A DNA stretch of 29,335 nucleotides from Acidithiobacillus montserratensis (GCF_018853465.1 NZ_JABBOU010000102.1:1-29335); one strand, 5' to 3'. Shown: positions 7,720 through 18,836, numbered from the stretch's first letter. Translations and numbers: made by a program. Notes: generated by a model from the letters alone, not told the origin.

Positions 7720-9594
7720 ATGCAAAACGAATTTGATGTCATCGTGGTCGGTGGTGGACATGCCGGTACCGAGGCTGCGGCTGCCGCAGCCCGCCTGGGA
7801 GTGCGAACTCTGCTCCTCACCCAGAATCTGGACACCATTGGCCAGATGTCCTGCAATCCCGCCATTGGCGGCATCGGTAAAGGGCATCTGGTCAAGGAAA
7901 TCGACGCTCTGGGGGGTGTCATGGCGCTGGCCATCGATCAGGCGGGTATCCAGTTTCGCACCCTGAATGCCAGTAAGGGCCCGGCAGTGCGCGCTACCCG
8001 GGCCCAGGCCGACCGCAGCCTCTACAAACGGGCGGTACGGCGTCTGCTCGAAAACATCCCCAACCTGCATCTGTTTCAGGGCATGGCCGGAGATTTGCTC
8101 ATGGAGCAAGGCCGCCTAGTCGGGATACGGACGGAAACCGGTCTGGAATTGCGTGCCGGGCAGGTGATTCTGACCACCGGCACCTTTCTGGGCGGGCGGG
8201 TACACATGGGCGACCAGAATTATGCGGCAGGCCGAGCCGGTGACCCCCCTTCCAATGCCCTCTCTCAGCGTCTGCGGGAAATGGCCTTTCCCGTGGCCCG
8301 TCTGAAAACCGGCACCCCGCCGCGTATTGATGGACGCAGCATCGACTATTCAGTGCTCGAAGCGCAGCCCGGTGATGATCCCATCCCGGCCTTTTCCTTC
8401 ATGACCCGGCAGGTGAATATCCCTCAGCTTGCCTGCCACATCACCCACACCAATGCCCGCACCCATGAAATCATTGCTGCCAATTTGCACCAGTCAGCCA
8501 TGTATGGCGGGCATATCCAGTCCGTGGGGCCGCGCTACTGCCCGTCCATTGAAGACAAGGTGGTGCGTTTTGCCGAAAAGACCTCCCACCAGATTTTCCT
8601 GGAGCCGGAAGGGCTGGATACCCATGAGGTCTATCCCAACGGCATTTCCACCAGCCTGCCCTTCCCGGTGCAGGTGGATCTGGTGCGCAGTATGCGCGGG
8701 TTGGAAAATGCGGTTCTGCTGCGCCCCGGTTATGCCATCGAATATGATTTTCTCGACCCGCGTGATTTGTACCCCAGCCTCGAAAGCCAACGCCTGCCGG
8801 GACTGTTTTGTGCCGGCCAGATCAACGGTACTACCGGCTACGAAGAGGCGGCAGCCCAGGGCCTGCTGGCCGGTCTGAATGCGGCGCGGCGGGCCCGGTC
8901 TCAATCCGCCTGGGTGCCGGGACGCCATGAAGCTTACCTGGGTGTGATGGTAGATGATCTGGTCACCCGTGGCCTGGATGAACCCTATCGCATGTTTACC
9001 AGTCGGGCCGAGTATCGCCTGCAGTTGCGTGAAGACAATGCGGATTTGCGTCTAACGCCTCAAGGTCGGGAACTGGGATTGGTGGACGAGGCCCGCTGGA
9101 CGGCCTTCAGCCGCAAGCAGGAAAATCTGGAAAGTGAACGCGAGCGTTTCCGCAGTCTGCGTATTCGTCCCGAAGACCCGGCGGCAGTGCGCATTGCCGC
9201 GCATCTGGGCCAGTCCCTGACCCGGGATGTGACCGCTCTGGAACTGCTGCGCCGCCCCGACTGGAATTATGCCAGTCTGACAGCCGTTCTGGCCTTGTCG
9301 GGCTGTGCGGATTCACGGGTGAGCGAGCAGTTGGAGATTGAATGCAAATATTCGGGTTATATCGCCCGACAGCAGGATGAAATTGAGCGTGCGGCCCGCT
9401 GGGAGGGAATGAGCATTCCCGAGGATATGGATTACAGTGCCGTGCGTGGTTTGTCCACCGAAGTGATGCAACGCCTGAGTCGGCAACGCCCCCGGACCAT
9501 TGGCCTCGCCAGCCGCATACCGGGGGTGACCCCTGCCGCCATATCCCTGTTGCTGATTCACGTGAAACGTCGCAGCCTCTTGCAGGCAGGCTGA
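7720..9594 (+). CDS. mnmG: tRNA uridine-5-carboxymethylaminomethyl modification enzyme MnmG (GidA)
   Basis: A 624-residue FAD- and NADH-dependent enzyme that, with the GTPase MnmE, builds the cmnm5 group on wobble U34 of certain tRNAs. The length is normal for MnmG (E. coli 629). The N-terminus has the dinucleotide-binding motif [15 protein letters not shown] (residues 6-20) and the signature [19 protein letters not shown]; mid-protein it has [11 protein letters not shown] and [18 protein letters not shown], then [18 protein letters not shown], and the C-terminal helical domain ends with [10 protein letters not shown]. The stop TGA shares its last base with the rsmG start. Its final codons contain a parS-like site (9554-9569). 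The start has no clear Shine-Dalgarno sequence, but homology begins right at residue 4. Confidence 0.97.
   Translation: MQNEFDVIVVGGGHAGTEAAAAAARLGVRTLLLTQNLDTIGQMSCNPAIGGIGKGHLVKEIDALGGVMALAIDQAGIQFRTLNASKGPAVRATRAQADRSLYKRAVRRLLENIPNLHLFQGMAGDLLMEQGRLVGIRTETGLELRAGQVILTTGTFLGGRVHMGDQNYAAGRAGDPPSNALSQRLREMAFPVARLKTGTPPRIDGRSIDYSVLEAQPGDDPIPAFSFMTRQVNIPQLACHITHTNARTHEIIAANLHQSAMYGGHIQSVGPRYCPSIEDKVVRFAEKTSHQIFLEPEGLDTHEVYPNGISTSLPFPVQVDLVRSMRGLENAVLLRPGYAIEYDFLDPRDLYPSLESQRLPGLFCAGQINGTTGYEEAAAQGLLAGLNAARRARSQSAWVPGRHEAYLGVMVDDLVTRGLDEPYRMFTSRAEYRLQLREDNADLRLTPQGRELGLVDEARWTAFSRKQENLESERERFRSLRIRPEDPAAVRIAAHLGQSLTRDVTALELLRRPDWNYASLTAVLALSGCADSRVSEQLEIECKYSGYIARQQDEIERAARWEGMSIPEDMDYSAVRGLSTEVMQRLSRQRPRTIGLASRIPGVTPAAISLLLIHVKRRSLLQAG
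9554..9569 (+). promoter_or_regulatory. parS-like ParB binding site inside the 3' end of mnmG
   Basis: The 16-mer TGATTCACGTGAAACG matches the widely conserved parS consensus TGTTTCACGTGAAACA at 14 of 16 positions, with the central TTCACGTGAA palindrome perfect. It encodes part of the conserved MnmG tail (LIHVKR), about 750 bp upstream of parA and 1.5 kb upstream of parB, which encodes the protein expected to bind it. Chromosomal parS sites typically lie near the origin and near parAB, sometimes inside genes. Confidence 0.75.
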
Positions 9595-10250
9595 TGCCGT
9601 CGGTTTCTGCGGCACTGCTCGCCCAGATCCTCGCTGTGGGACTCGCAGGCATGTCGCTGGAAGGTATTACGCCCGAGCAGCGTGCTTCGCTGCTGAATTA
9701 CGTTCTCCTCCTGCAGCGCTGGAATGCGACCCACAACCTGACGGCGGTGCGCGATCCCCGTGACATGATTCCCCGCCATATTCTCGACAGTCTGGCCGTT
9801 TTACCTTTTCTGGAACCGGGTTCGGTGGTGGACATTGGTAGTGGTGCTGGTTTGCCGGGAATTCCGCTGGCTATCTGCCGACCGGCACAGGATTTTACGC
9901 TGGTGGAGCCAGCGGCCAAGAGGGTGGCCTTTTTGCGCAGCGTCGTCGCCGAGCTTGGTCTGACCAATGTGCAGATTGCGCCGCTGGCCAGTGAGCATTA
10001 TCAGCCAGAGATTTTGCCCGACCGGATTATCAGCCGCGCTACCGCCCCTCTGGTGCGCCTGGACCAGATGACCAGCCATCTCCAGGGGCCGCATAACCAG
10101 GTATTGGCCTTGAAAGGCCCCGGGGTTGAAGAGGAGTTGGCCGACTGGCCGCGCGCCGCTTCCCTGGATATTCGCTGTCATGATCTGCAGATTCCCGATC
10201 AGCCCTCACGTAAGCTTTTGATTTGGAGGAGTCCGGTGCAAATGCCCTAG
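9594..10250 (+). CDS. rsmG: 16S rRNA (guanine527-N7)-methyltransferase RsmG (GidB)
   Basis: A 218-residue SAM-dependent methyltransferase that makes m7G527 in 16S rRNA; loss of this enzyme gives low-level streptomycin resistance in other bacteria. Family motifs are RWNATHNLTAVRDP (near residue 42), HILDSLAVLPFL, the SAM-binding VVDIGSGAGLPGIPLAI (near 78-94), then FTLVEPAAKRVAFLR and the late ISRATAPL. It starts in the overlap TGATG with the mnmG stop, the standard gidA-gidB coupling, although a few extra residues make the N-terminus slightly longer than E. coli RsmG (207). It is followed by 65 bp before parA. Confidence 0.95.
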   Translation: MPSVSAALLAQILAVGLAGMSLEGITPEQRASLLNYVLLLQRWNATHNLTAVRDPRDMIPRHILDSLAVLPFLEPGSVVDIGSGAGLPGIPLAICRPAQDFTLVEPAAKRVAFLRSVVAELGLTNVQIAPLASEHYQPEILPDRIISRATAPLVRLDQMTSHLQGPHNQVLALKGPGVEEELADWPRAASLDIRCHDLQIPDQPSRKLLIWRSPVQMP

Positions 10251-10315
10251 CCCCCCGCGAGTGGACAGGGTATTCTTGGGAAATTGCAGGCTGCACCGGA
10301 AATCATCCCCAGAAA

Positions 10316-11077
10316 ATGCGAACAGTTGCCGTTGCCAATCAAAAAGGTGGCGTGGGAAAAACCACGACTGCTGTCAATCTGGCCGCCGGACTTGCCCAGA
10401 ATGGCAAGCGGGTGTTGCTGGTGGACCTCGATCCCCAGGCGAATGCCAGTACCGGCCTCGGCCAGGTGGGCAATGCGGCGGCCAGTATTTATCACGTTCT
10501 ACTCGGGGAGCTGCCCCTCTCTGCGGTCCTGCAGGCGGTGTCTCCTGCCGGACTGTTCCTGGCCCCTTCCAGCCCGGATCTGGCGGGCGCTGAAGTGGAA
10601 ATCTATCCGCGACCGGATCGGGAGCAGCACCTGAAAAGGGCTTTGACCGAAGCCGCAGATTTTGATTACGTGCTGATTGACTGCCCGCCCGCTCTGAATA
10701 TGTTGACTATCAATGCACTGGTCGCGGCGGATAGCGTGCTGATTCCCATGCAATGTGAATATTATGCCCTGGAGGGCCTCACCCAGTTGCTGAATACGGT
10801 CCGGCGTGTACGTGCCCAGCTCAATCCGCGCCTGCAGGTGGATGGCCTGTTGCGGACCATGTTTGATAATCGCAATCGTCTGTCTTCGGAGGTCGGGCAA
10901 GAGCTGGAACGGCATTTTCCCGACAAGCTCTACCAGATGGTCATTCCGCGCAATATTCGCCTGGCCGAGGCCCCCAGTTTCGGGCGGGCTGCTCTGGAAT
11001 ATGATCCTTCCTGTGCCGGGGCCGTCGCTTATCAGGGGTTGGCCAGAGAATTCCTGCAACGTGAGGGAAATCCATGA
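10316..11077 (+). CDS. parA: Chromosome partitioning ATPase ParA (Soj)
   Basis: A 253-residue deviant-Walker ATPase of the ParA/MinD family that drives segregation of origin regions together with ParB bound to parS. Visible motifs: Walker A' KGGVGKTTT (residues 10-18), switch region LLVDLDPQANASTGLG, Walker B YVLIDCPPALNMLT and the specificity region MQCEYYALEGLTQLL. The frame is open further upstream into rsmG, but the ATG at 10316 places the family N-terminus (MRTVAVANQKGG) correctly. The short length and lack of an N-terminal DNA-binding domain mark it as a chromosomal (Soj-type) ParA. The stop overlaps the parB start (ATGA at 11074). Confidence 0.95.
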   Translation: MRTVAVANQKGGVGKTTTAVNLAAGLAQNGKRVLLVDLDPQANASTGLGQVGNAAASIYHVLLGELPLSAVLQAVSPAGLFLAPSSPDLAGAEVEIYPRPDREQHLKRALTEAADFDYVLIDCPPALNMLTINALVAADSVLIPMQCEYYALEGLTQLLNTVRRVRAQLNPRLQVDGLLRTMFDNRNRLSSEVGQELERHFPDKLYQMVIPRNIRLAEAPSFGRAALEYDPSCAGAVAYQGLAREFLQREGNP

Positions 11078-11922
11078 AGCGGGTAGGTTTGGGCCGGGGC
11101 CTGGATGCGCTGTTTGCCAATGAAGATTCTGCTGCCGGAACGATGCGCGAGATTCCCGTGGATTTGCTGCAAAGGGGGCGTTATCAGCCGCGTGGGCTGA
11201 TTTCTGAGGATTCCCTGCAAGATTTGGCCGATTCCATTCGTCATCAGGGCGTTGTGCAGCCCATTGTGGTGCGTGGAGTAGGGGGTGGACGTTATGAAAT
11301 TATCGCCGGAGAACGGCGCTGGCGGGCGGCACAAATTGCGGGGCTGACCCAGATTCCGGCGGTGGTCCGCGATTGTGGTGATGAACAGGCATTGGCCATC
11401 GGCATCATTGAAAATATACAGCGCCAGGACCTGAACCCCCTCGAAGAAGCCCAGGCATTACAGCGCCTGCTCGATGAATTTGGCCTCAGCCATGAAGCCT
11501 TGGCAGCCACTCTGGGCCGCTCCCGGGCGGCCATCAGTAATCAGCTGCGTCTGCTGCGCCTTTCCGCTGCGCTGCACCCCTATGTGGAAAATGGCACCTT
11601 GAGTGCCGGCCATGCCCGCGCTTTGCTGACCCTGAACGAGCCGCAACAGCAGACTGTGGCGGAGCGGGTAGTACGGCAGAATCTCAGTGTCCGGGCCACC
11701 GAAAAACTTGTCCAGAAAGTGCAGAATCCCCCCCCGCAGCACCCGCAACCCGATCCTGACAGTGCGGCACTTGCGGCGCTCATCCAAGCCAGCCTCGGCC
11801 TCGGTATTGATCTGCGTCCCCATGGTCAGGGTGGAGAGCTGCGGATCCGCTGGGAAAATCCCGAACAGGAAGCCATGCTCCTGCAACGCCTCGGCGTGAA
11901 CCTGAATGACAATGAAATCTGA
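11074..11922 (+). CDS. parB: Chromosome partitioning protein ParB (Spo0J), CTP-dependent parS-binding clamp
   Basis: A 282-residue ParB. The N-terminus LGRGLDALFA is the usual ParA-interaction peptide. The CTPase/ParB-N domain follows with LLQRGRYQPR (box I) and GERRWRAAQIAG (box II, nucleotide binding); the helix-turn-helix region has EEAQALQRLLDEFGLSHEALAATLGRSRAAISNQLRLLRL (about residues 130-168), and the C-terminal dimerisation segment ends DLRPHGQGGELRIRW. It is coupled to parA by a 4-bp overlap. The likely target, a 14/16 parS match, lies in mnmG 1.5 kb upstream. Confidence 0.95.
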   Translation: MKRVGLGRGLDALFANEDSAAGTMREIPVDLLQRGRYQPRGLISEDSLQDLADSIRHQGVVQPIVVRGVGGGRYEIIAGERRWRAAQIAGLTQIPAVVRDCGDEQALAIGIIENIQRQDLNPLEEAQALQRLLDEFGLSHEALAATLGRSRAAISNQLRLLRLSAALHPYVENGTLSAGHARALLTLNEPQQQTVAERVVRQNLSVRATEKLVQKVQNPPPQHPQPDPDSAALAALIQASLGLGIDLRPHGQGGELRIRWENPEQEAMLLQRLGVNLNDNEI

Positions 11923-11943
11923 TGGAAAGCGGCGGGAATACTC

Positions 11944-11972
11944 TTGACGCTGAGCATCTGCGTGTTTAGACT
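11944..11972 (+). promoter_or_regulatory. Promoter of the atp operon
   Basis: TTGACG (11944-11949), a 17-bp spacer and TAGACT (11967-11972), in the 74-bp gap between parB and atpI. This is the best sigma70-type match in the block and is correctly placed to drive atpIBEFHAGDC. Confidence 0.6.
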
Positions 11973-11996
11973 CCGCCTGTATTTGAGTTTTGCCCA

Positions 11997-12395
11997 TTGA
12001 AAGAGCAAGAAAAACAAGTGGGCATGGTGAACTTCTCGTCTTATGTCGGGCGAGTCACTGCGACGGTGTTGACGTTGGCCCTGTTTCTGGCAGCCTTGAC
12101 GGCATGGCGCTGGGGACGACAAGAAGCTTACGCACTGCTGTTTGCGGCAATTTTGAGCGTTATCAACATGCTCATCCTGGGTGGTCGCCTGATCGCGCTC
12201 CCCGCTTCTACGCATCTTGCCGCACGGCGGCTGGGTGGAGCGGTGTTGCAGCGCTGGATCATCACCATTCTGGGTCTCATCTTGGCAATTTTCTGGCTGC
12301 ATCTGCCCGTTATCGGGCTGGTTGCCGGGTTTTTGCTGGCCCATTTCGTATTTTTGGCATTTCTGATGCGGGAACGTATCAGGCAAAGGAGTTAA
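11997..12395 (+). CDS. atpI: ATP synthase accessory protein I (AtpI)
   Basis: A 132-residue small membrane protein at the head of the atp operon, the usual place of atpI. It has four predicted transmembrane stretches (roughly residues 17-37, 44-64, 84-100 and 103-124), as in AtpI/UncI, which assists c-ring assembly and has been linked to Mg2+ handling. It is poorly conserved and recognised mainly by position and topology. The TTG at 11997 is taken as start, but GTG 12018 and ATG 12024 are in frame and equally plausible because none has a strong Shine-Dalgarno sequence. A 2-nt gap separates it from atpB. Confidence 0.8.
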   Translation: MKEQEKQVGMVNFSSYVGRVTATVLTLALFLAALTAWRWGRQEAYALLFAAILSVINMLILGGRLIALPASTHLAARRLGGAVLQRWIITILGLILAIFWLHLPVIGLVAGFLLAHFVFLAFLMRERIRQRS

Positions 12396-12397
12396 GC

Positions 12398-13147
12398 GTG
12401 GCATCAGGCGATATCGCCCATCACCTTGTCAACTGGACCGTGGGTTCCGGTTTCTGGACGTTTGATCTGGACACCATTGTCATGGGTTGGATCATGGCTG
12501 CCATTCTGGTCATTACCGGAATGGTGGTTGGCGCAAAACTGCAGACGAGCACCCCCAGCGGGATGCAGAACTGGCTGGAGGGGGTCGTGGATTTCATTGA
12601 TGATCTGGTCCAGGGCAGTTTCCCGGTCAAAGATCCGCTGATAGCGCCCATGGCCATCACGGTTTTTTTATGGATCCTGCTGATGAACAGCATGGACGTG
12701 ATTCCGGCTTATCTGCCGGGCATTATTGCCCACTGGTTTGGCATCCCTGAATTTCGGGTGACACCTACCGTCAATCTGAATACCACGCTGGGTGTTTCCA
12801 TCACCGTATTTCTGGTGATGATTGCCACTAATCTGCGGGTGAAGGGCTTCAGCTACTTCAAGACCTACCTGACCCACCCCTTCGGTATCTGGCTGTTCCC
12901 GATGAACATCATCATGTCCGTGATCGAAGAAATTACCAAGCCCTTGAGTCTGGGTTTGCGACTGTTTGGTAACATGTTCGCCGGGGAGTTGGTGTTCCTC
13001 CTCCTGGCGCTGTTGCCTTGGTGGGGCGAACTGGTGATGGGTACGGTCTGGTCCTTGTTTGAAAGTTTGATCATCATCCTGCAGGCGTTTATTTTCACTG
13101 TGCTGACCGTGGTTTATCTCGGCATGGCGAACATGCAGGATCATTAA
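12398..13147 (+). CDS. atpB: F-type ATP synthase subunit a (AtpB)
   Basis: A 249-residue integral membrane subunit that forms the two proton half-channels against the c-ring. The conserved helix KPLSLGLRLFGNMFAGELV carries the essential Arg, and the earlier NSMDVIPAYLPG and the C-terminal helix LQAFIFTVLTVVYLGMA match the family. The GTG start at 12398 follows AAGGAG (12386-12391) and lies 2 nt after the atpI stop; the frame runs open much further upstream, through atpI, but that is not coding. It is slightly shorter than E. coli subunit a (271). Confidence 0.95.
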   Translation: MASGDIAHHLVNWTVGSGFWTFDLDTIVMGWIMAAILVITGMVVGAKLQTSTPSGMQNWLEGVVDFIDDLVQGSFPVKDPLIAPMAITVFLWILLMNSMDVIPAYLPGIIAHWFGIPEFRVTPTVNLNTTLGVSITVFLVMIATNLRVKGFSYFKTYLTHPFGIWLFPMNIIMSVIEEITKPLSLGLRLFGNMFAGELVFLLLALLPWWGELVMGTVWSLFESLIIILQAFIFTVLTVVYLGMANMQDH

Positions 13148-13191
13148 AAGTTTACATTATTTCACTTTTGCGACACTTGTAAGGAGTTATC

Positions 13192-13446
13192 ATGGACGCA
13201 CATACCATTATCGTAGCTGCCACAGCCATTGCTGTCGGTATCATTTTTGGCGCCGCTGGACTGGGTTCCGCCATTGGCTGGGGTCTGATCACCTCCAAGA
13301 CCATCGAAGGTATCACCCGTCAGCCCGAAATGCGCCCGCAGCTGCTGGTGAACACATTTATTTTCGCTGGTTTGATGGAATCCTTCCCCTTCATCATTCT
13401 GGCCTTCGGTTTCTGGTTCCTCTTCGCCAACCCGTTCCTGGGCTGA
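13192..13446 (+). CDS. atpE: F-type ATP synthase subunit c (AtpE)
   Basis: An 84-residue hairpin of two transmembrane helices that forms the proton-driven rotor ring. Helix 1 carries the glycine-rich stretch GAAGLGSAIGWG, the polar loop is TRQPEMRPQ (Arg-Gln-Pro conserved), and helix 2 has the proton-carrying carboxylate Glu63 in GLMESFPFI. Helix 2 is rich in Phe and Trp (FGFWFLFANPF). AAGGAG precedes the ATG at 13192. The Phe-rich helix 2 may reflect operation against a very large inward proton gradient, which is an inference from the presumed acidophilic lifestyle. Confidence 0.96.
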   Translation: MDAHTIIVAATAIAVGIIFGAAGLGSAIGWGLITSKTIEGITRQPEMRPQLLVNTFIFAGLMESFPFIILAFGFWFLFANPFLG

Positions 13447-13488
13447 TGCGGGCCCGGTTGATCCGGCCCACTTGCAAGTGAGGTAGTC

Positions 13489-13968
13489 ATGAATCCAGTA
13501 GGTATCAATGGAACACTGATCATACAGCTGATCACCTTCGTCATTTTGGTGGCGTTGTTGTACAAGTATATGTATGGTCCCCTGCGCAAGGTCATGGATG
13601 CGCGTCGTGCAAAAATTGCCGACGGGCTTGCTGCTGCCGAGCGTGGTAAAGAAGAAATGGCCCTAGCCCAAAAGCGTGCAGCAGAAATGTTGCGGGAAGC
13701 CAAGGACAAGGCGGCAGAAATCATCGCCAATGCCGAGCGCCGTGGTGTGGAACTGCGTGAAGAAGCCCAGAGCAAGGCGCGTGAAGAAGCGGACCGGATT
13801 ATTGCCGGAGCCCGGGCGGAAATCGATGTGGAAACCAATCGGGCGCGTGAGGTTCTACGTGGCCAGGTGGTTGAACTGGTGGTTGATGGTACCCAGCGCA
13901 TATTGCATCGGGAAATTGACCAGAATGCCCATCGTGACATTATCGACCGCATGGTCGGTCAATTGTGA
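13489..13968 (+). CDS. atpF: F-type ATP synthase subunit b (AtpF)
   Basis: A 159-residue peripheral stalk subunit with one N-terminal membrane helix (about residues 5-27, ending [12 protein letters not shown]) and a long, highly charged Ala/Glu/Arg/Lys-rich helix that dimerises as a right-handed coiled coil and holds the F1 head through subunit delta. Length and layout are those of E. coli b (156). It has a GAGGT-type ribosome site and follows atpE by 42 bp. Confidence 0.95.
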   Translation: MNPVGINGTLIIQLITFVILVALLYKYMYGPLRKVMDARRAKIADGLAAAERGKEEMALAQKRAAEMLREAKDKAAEIIANAERRGVELREEAQSKAREEADRIIAGARAEIDVETNRAREVLRGQVVELVVDGTQRILHREIDQNAHRDIIDRMVGQL

Positions 13969-13977
13969 GGATCTGAA

Positions 13978-14517
13978 ATGGCAGATCTGATCACGGTGGC
14001 GCGGCCCTACGCGGAAGCACTTTACGGTCTGGCCAAACAAACCAGTCACCAGCAGGCCTGGGCGGAATCGCTGCAAGTACTGACCGCCATGGTTGCGGAT
14101 AAGCAGGCCCAGGCCTTCTTAAATGATCCTGAACGGCCGGAGGCTGACAAGGTTGCCTTGCTGGCCGCTGCCCCGGTGACGGTTGAGCAGAGTGCGTGGC
14201 AGTCTTTTCTTGGTCTTCTGATACACAATGATCGCTGGGCTGCAGCAGCAGAAATCGCCCAACTTTTTGACGAAGCCAGGCGCCATGACGAAGGGATTGT
14301 TGACGTACTGGTAACCACTGCGGTGGCGATGGATGCGCAGCAGAAAGGCGCTGTCCAGGCTGCCCTCGAACAGCGTTTCAGCGGTCGCCAAGTCGCTTTT
14401 CGTGAGTCGGTAGATGCTTCCCTGATTGGCGGTCTCGTAATTCATACGGGTGATCTCACCATAGATGCTTCCGTGCGTGGACAAGTGCAGCAGCTTGCCC
14501 GAACCCTTCGCAGCTAA
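13978..14517 (+). CDS. atpH: F-type ATP synthase subunit delta (AtpH)
   Basis: A 179-residue F1 delta (OSCP-like) subunit that links the b dimer to the top of the alpha/beta head. The N-terminal helical domain begins ITVARPYAEALYGLAKQ, the usual opening of delta, and the C-terminal domain contains the conserved SLIGGLVIHTGDLTIDASVRGQ. Length equals the family norm (E. coli 177). It starts 9 bp after atpF and is followed by atpA after 18 bp. Confidence 0.95.
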   Translation: MADLITVARPYAEALYGLAKQTSHQQAWAESLQVLTAMVADKQAQAFLNDPERPEADKVALLAAAPVTVEQSAWQSFLGLLIHNDRWAAAAEIAQLFDEARRHDEGIVDVLVTTAVAMDAQQKGAVQAALEQRFSGRQVAFRESVDASLIGGLVIHTGDLTIDASVRGQVQQLARTLRS

Positions 14518-14535
14518 AGTCTTGAGGAACATAGT

Positions 14536-16080
14536 ATGCAACAACTGAATCCATCGGAAATCAGTGACCTGATCCGCGCACGCATCGCCGGCTTTGAAGG
14601 CCGTGTTGAAACGCGCTCACAGGGCACCATCATCAGCCTGAGCGACGGCATCCTGCGCATTCACGGTCTGGAAGACGTCATGTACGGCGAGATGCTCGAA
14701 CTCCCCGGCGGCCGCTACGCGCTGGCCATGAATCTGGAGCAGGACAATGTCGGTGCCGTGGTGTTGGGAGAGTTCTCCGGCCTCGAAGAGGGCGGCATTG
14801 TCAAATGCACCGGAAAGGTCATGCAGATTCCCATCGGCAAGGAACTGCTGGGGCGGGTCGTCAATGCCCTGGGTCAACCCATTGACGGCAAAGGCCCGAT
14901 TGATGCCAAGGAATTTGACGTCCTCGAAAAAATCGCGCCTGGCGTCGTCGACCGTCAGAGTGTGGACGAACCCATGCAGACCGGCGTCAAGTCCATTGAT
15001 GCCATGGTCCCGGTAGGCCGTGGCCAGCGCGAGCTGATCATCGGTGACCGCCAGACCGGTAAGACGGCGGTCGCGGTGGATGCCATTATCAACCAGAAAG
15101 GCAAGGGTGTTTACTGCATCTATGTCGCGGTCGGTCAGAAGGCTTCCACCGTAGCAGCGGTAGTCCGCAAGCTTGAAGAATACGGCGCCATGGAATACAC
15201 CACGGTCATCGCCGCCAACGCTTCCGAGTCAGCGGCCATGCAGTACCTGGCTCCGTATTCCGGTTGCACCATGGGCGAATTCTTCCGGGATCGCGGTATG
15301 GACGCCCTGATTGTGTATGACGATCTGACCAAGCAGGCTTGGGCCTACCGGCAGATTTCCCTGCTGCTGCGCCGTCCTCCTGGCCGCGAAGCCTATCCGG
15401 GCGACGTGTTCTACCTACACTCCCGTTTGCTGGAGCGCGCCGCGCGGGTCAACGCCGACTTCGTCGAAAAATTCACCAATGGCGCAGTGAAAGGCAAGAC
15501 CGGTTCTTTGACCGCTCTGCCGATCATTGAAACCCAGGCGGGTGACGTTTCCGCCTTCGTGCCTACCAACGTGATTTCCATCACCGACGGCCAGATTTAT
15601 CTGGAAACCGATTTGTTCAACTCGGGTATTCGGCCTGCCATCAACGCCGGTCTATCGGTATCCCGTGTGGGTGGTGCCGCCCAGACCAAAATCATCAAGA
15701 AGCTGGGTGGTGGTATTCGTCTGGATCTGGCGCAATATCGTGAACTGGCGGCTTTCGCCCAGTTTGCTTCGGATCTGGATGAAATCACCCGCAAGCAGAT
15801 TGAACGCGGCAAGCGGGTCACCGAACTGCTGAAGCAGGATCAGTTTGCGCCCATGTCGGTAGCCGAACAGGCGGTATCCCTGTTTGCAGCCAGCAGCGGT
15901 GCCCTGGATGATGTGGAAGTGGCCAAGGTACGACCTTTCGAGAAAGCTCTGCTGGCCTACCTGCACAGCAACAATAAGGACTTGATGGCCGGGCTCGAAG
16001 AGAAAAAAGAGCTCACCGACGACTTCAAAAAGCAGCTCGACGCAGCAGTCAAGCAGTTCAAGTCCAGTTCGACGTACTAG
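14536..16080 (+). CDS. atpA: F-type ATP synthase subunit alpha (AtpA)
   Basis: A 514-residue non-catalytic nucleotide-binding subunit of F1. Walker A GDRQTGKT is at residues 170-177; other landmarks are [16 protein letters not shown] strand [14 protein letters not shown] (32-45), [15 protein letters not shown], the [12 protein letters not shown] segment with the alpha-type Gln, the [23 protein letters not shown] loop and the C-terminal helical domain ending [14 protein letters not shown]. Three copies alternate with beta in the hexamer. The length matches E. coli (513). Confidence 0.98.
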   Translation: MQQLNPSEISDLIRARIAGFEGRVETRSQGTIISLSDGILRIHGLEDVMYGEMLELPGGRYALAMNLEQDNVGAVVLGEFSGLEEGGIVKCTGKVMQIPIGKELLGRVVNALGQPIDGKGPIDAKEFDVLEKIAPGVVDRQSVDEPMQTGVKSIDAMVPVGRGQRELIIGDRQTGKTAVAVDAIINQKGKGVYCIYVAVGQKASTVAAVVRKLEEYGAMEYTTVIAANASESAAMQYLAPYSGCTMGEFFRDRGMDALIVYDDLTKQAWAYRQISLLLRRPPGREAYPGDVFYLHSRLLERAARVNADFVEKFTNGAVKGKTGSLTALPIIETQAGDVSAFVPTNVISITDGQIYLETDLFNSGIRPAINAGLSVSRVGGAAQTKIIKKLGGGIRLDLAQYRELAAFAQFASDLDEITRKQIERGKRVTELLKQDQFAPMSVAEQAVSLFAASSGALDDVEVAKVRPFEKALLAYLHSNNKDLMAGLEEKKELTDDFKKQLDAAVKQFKSSSTY

Positions 16081-16089
16081 GAGAGCAGC

Positions 16090-16956
16090 ATGGCCAATGC
16101 CAAGGAAATTCGCGGTCAGATCAAGAGCGTAAAAAACACGCGCAAGATCACCCGCGCCATGGAGATGGTGGCTGCAAGCAAGATGCGACGCGCGCAGGAA
16201 CGGATGCGTGCTGCCCGGCCTTATGCGGAGAAAATCCGTGAGGTCCTGGGCCATCTGGCGCTGGCGCACCCGGAGTACGAACATCCATTGATGCAGGTCC
16301 GACCTGTCAAAAAGGCCGGGTTTCTGGTGATCACCACGGACCGTGGCCTCTGCGGTGCGTTGAATGTCAACGTGCTGCGTCAGGTCGTGCACAAAATGCA
16401 TGATCTACATGATCAGGGAATCAGTTCGGATCTCGCGGTCATGGGTAACAAGGGGCTGGGATTTTTGCGGCGGCATGGCGCGCATCTGGTGGCCGAGCTG
16501 AACGGGCTGGGTGACAAACCCAATCTGGCCGACATGATCGGACCGATCCGGGCCATGGCGGATGCTTATGCCAAAGGCGAAGTGGATGTGGTTTATCTGG
16601 TTTCGTCCCGTTTTGTAAATACCATGCTGCAACGCGCCACTCTGGAGCAGTTGTTGCCTGTGGAAAAACCCGAAGTCCCCGCCGAAAAACCGGCGGAGAT
16701 GTGGGATTATATTTATGAACCGGAGGCGCGTCCGGTGCTCGACAAGCTGATGCATCGTTATGTGGAATCGGTCGTATATCAGGCGGTGATCGAACATCTG
16801 GCCTGCGAACAGAGCGCGCGTATGGTGGCCATGAAAAATGCCTCGGATAACGCCAAGCGGATGGTGGGCGATCTGCAGTTGGCTTACAACAAGGCGCGTC
16901 AGGCAGCCATTACACAGGAAATCGCCGAAATCAGTGCAGGTGCAGCGGCGGTTTAA
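16090..16956 (+). CDS. atpG: F-type ATP synthase subunit gamma (AtpG)
   Basis: A 288-residue central rotor shaft of F1. The N-terminal helix [20 protein letters not shown] and [13 protein letters not shown] are family hallmarks, followed by the Rossmann-like strand [15 protein letters not shown] and the C-terminal helix with [18 protein letters not shown] and [15 protein letters not shown] that inserts into the alpha-beta hexamer. It follows atpA by 9 bp; a 41-bp gap precedes atpD. Length as in E. coli (287). Confidence 0.97.
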   Translation: MANAKEIRGQIKSVKNTRKITRAMEMVAASKMRRAQERMRAARPYAEKIREVLGHLALAHPEYEHPLMQVRPVKKAGFLVITTDRGLCGALNVNVLRQVVHKMHDLHDQGISSDLAVMGNKGLGFLRRHGAHLVAELNGLGDKPNLADMIGPIRAMADAYAKGEVDVVYLVSSRFVNTMLQRATLEQLLPVEKPEVPAEKPAEMWDYIYEPEARPVLDKLMHRYVESVVYQAVIEHLACEQSARMVAMKNASDNAKRMVGDLQLAYNKARQAAITQEIAEISAGAAAV

Positions 16957-16994
16957 GGATCATGTACAGCATTTTTGGAATTTTTGAGGGTTAA

Positions 16995-18407
<1,413 letters not shown>

Positions 18408-18410
18408 GGT

Positions 18411-18836
18411 ATGGCCATGACCATTGATGTGCGGGTCGTCAGCGCAGAAGGCAGCATCTACGAAGGGGTAGCCACCATGGTGGTTGCCCCAGGTGAGATG
18501 GGTGAGTTGGGCATTTTGCCCCGCCACGCGCCTTTGTTGACCGGATTACGTCCCGGCGAATTACGGATTATTCACGGTGAAAATACCGAGTATCTGTTCG
18601 TCAACGGCGGGATGCTGGAAATCCAGCCGGACGTGGTGACGGTTCTGGCCGATTCGGCAGAACGGGCCACGGATATTGACGAAGCCAAGGCGCTGGCTGC
18701 CAAGCAGGCAGCTGAAGCCCGACTGGCCGGTAATCTGGATCAGATGGATTATGCGGCAGCCCAGGGTGAACTGCTGGCGCAAATCGCTCGCTTGAAAGCG
18801 GTGCAGCGTTTGCGCGAACAAGGCCTGCTGCGTTAA
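18411..18836 (+). CDS. atpC: F-type ATP synthase subunit epsilon (AtpC)
   Basis: A 141-residue F1 epsilon subunit, which connects the gamma shaft to the c-ring and can inhibit ATP hydrolysis. The N-terminal beta-sandwich shows VVSAEGSIYEGVATMVVAPGEMGELGILPRHAPLLTGLRPGEL (family core, residues 8-50), and the C-terminal helical hairpin is Ala/Glu/Lys-rich and ends LREQGLL. A second in-frame ATG two codons later could be used instead. It is the last gene of the atp operon; two hairpins follow. Confidence 0.95.
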   Translation: MAMTIDVRVVSAEGSIYEGVATMVVAPGEMGELGILPRHAPLLTGLRPGELRIIHGENTEYLFVNGGMLEIQPDVVTVLADSAERATDIDEAKALAAKQAAEARLAGNLDQMDYAAAQGELLAQIARLKAVQRLREQGLLR

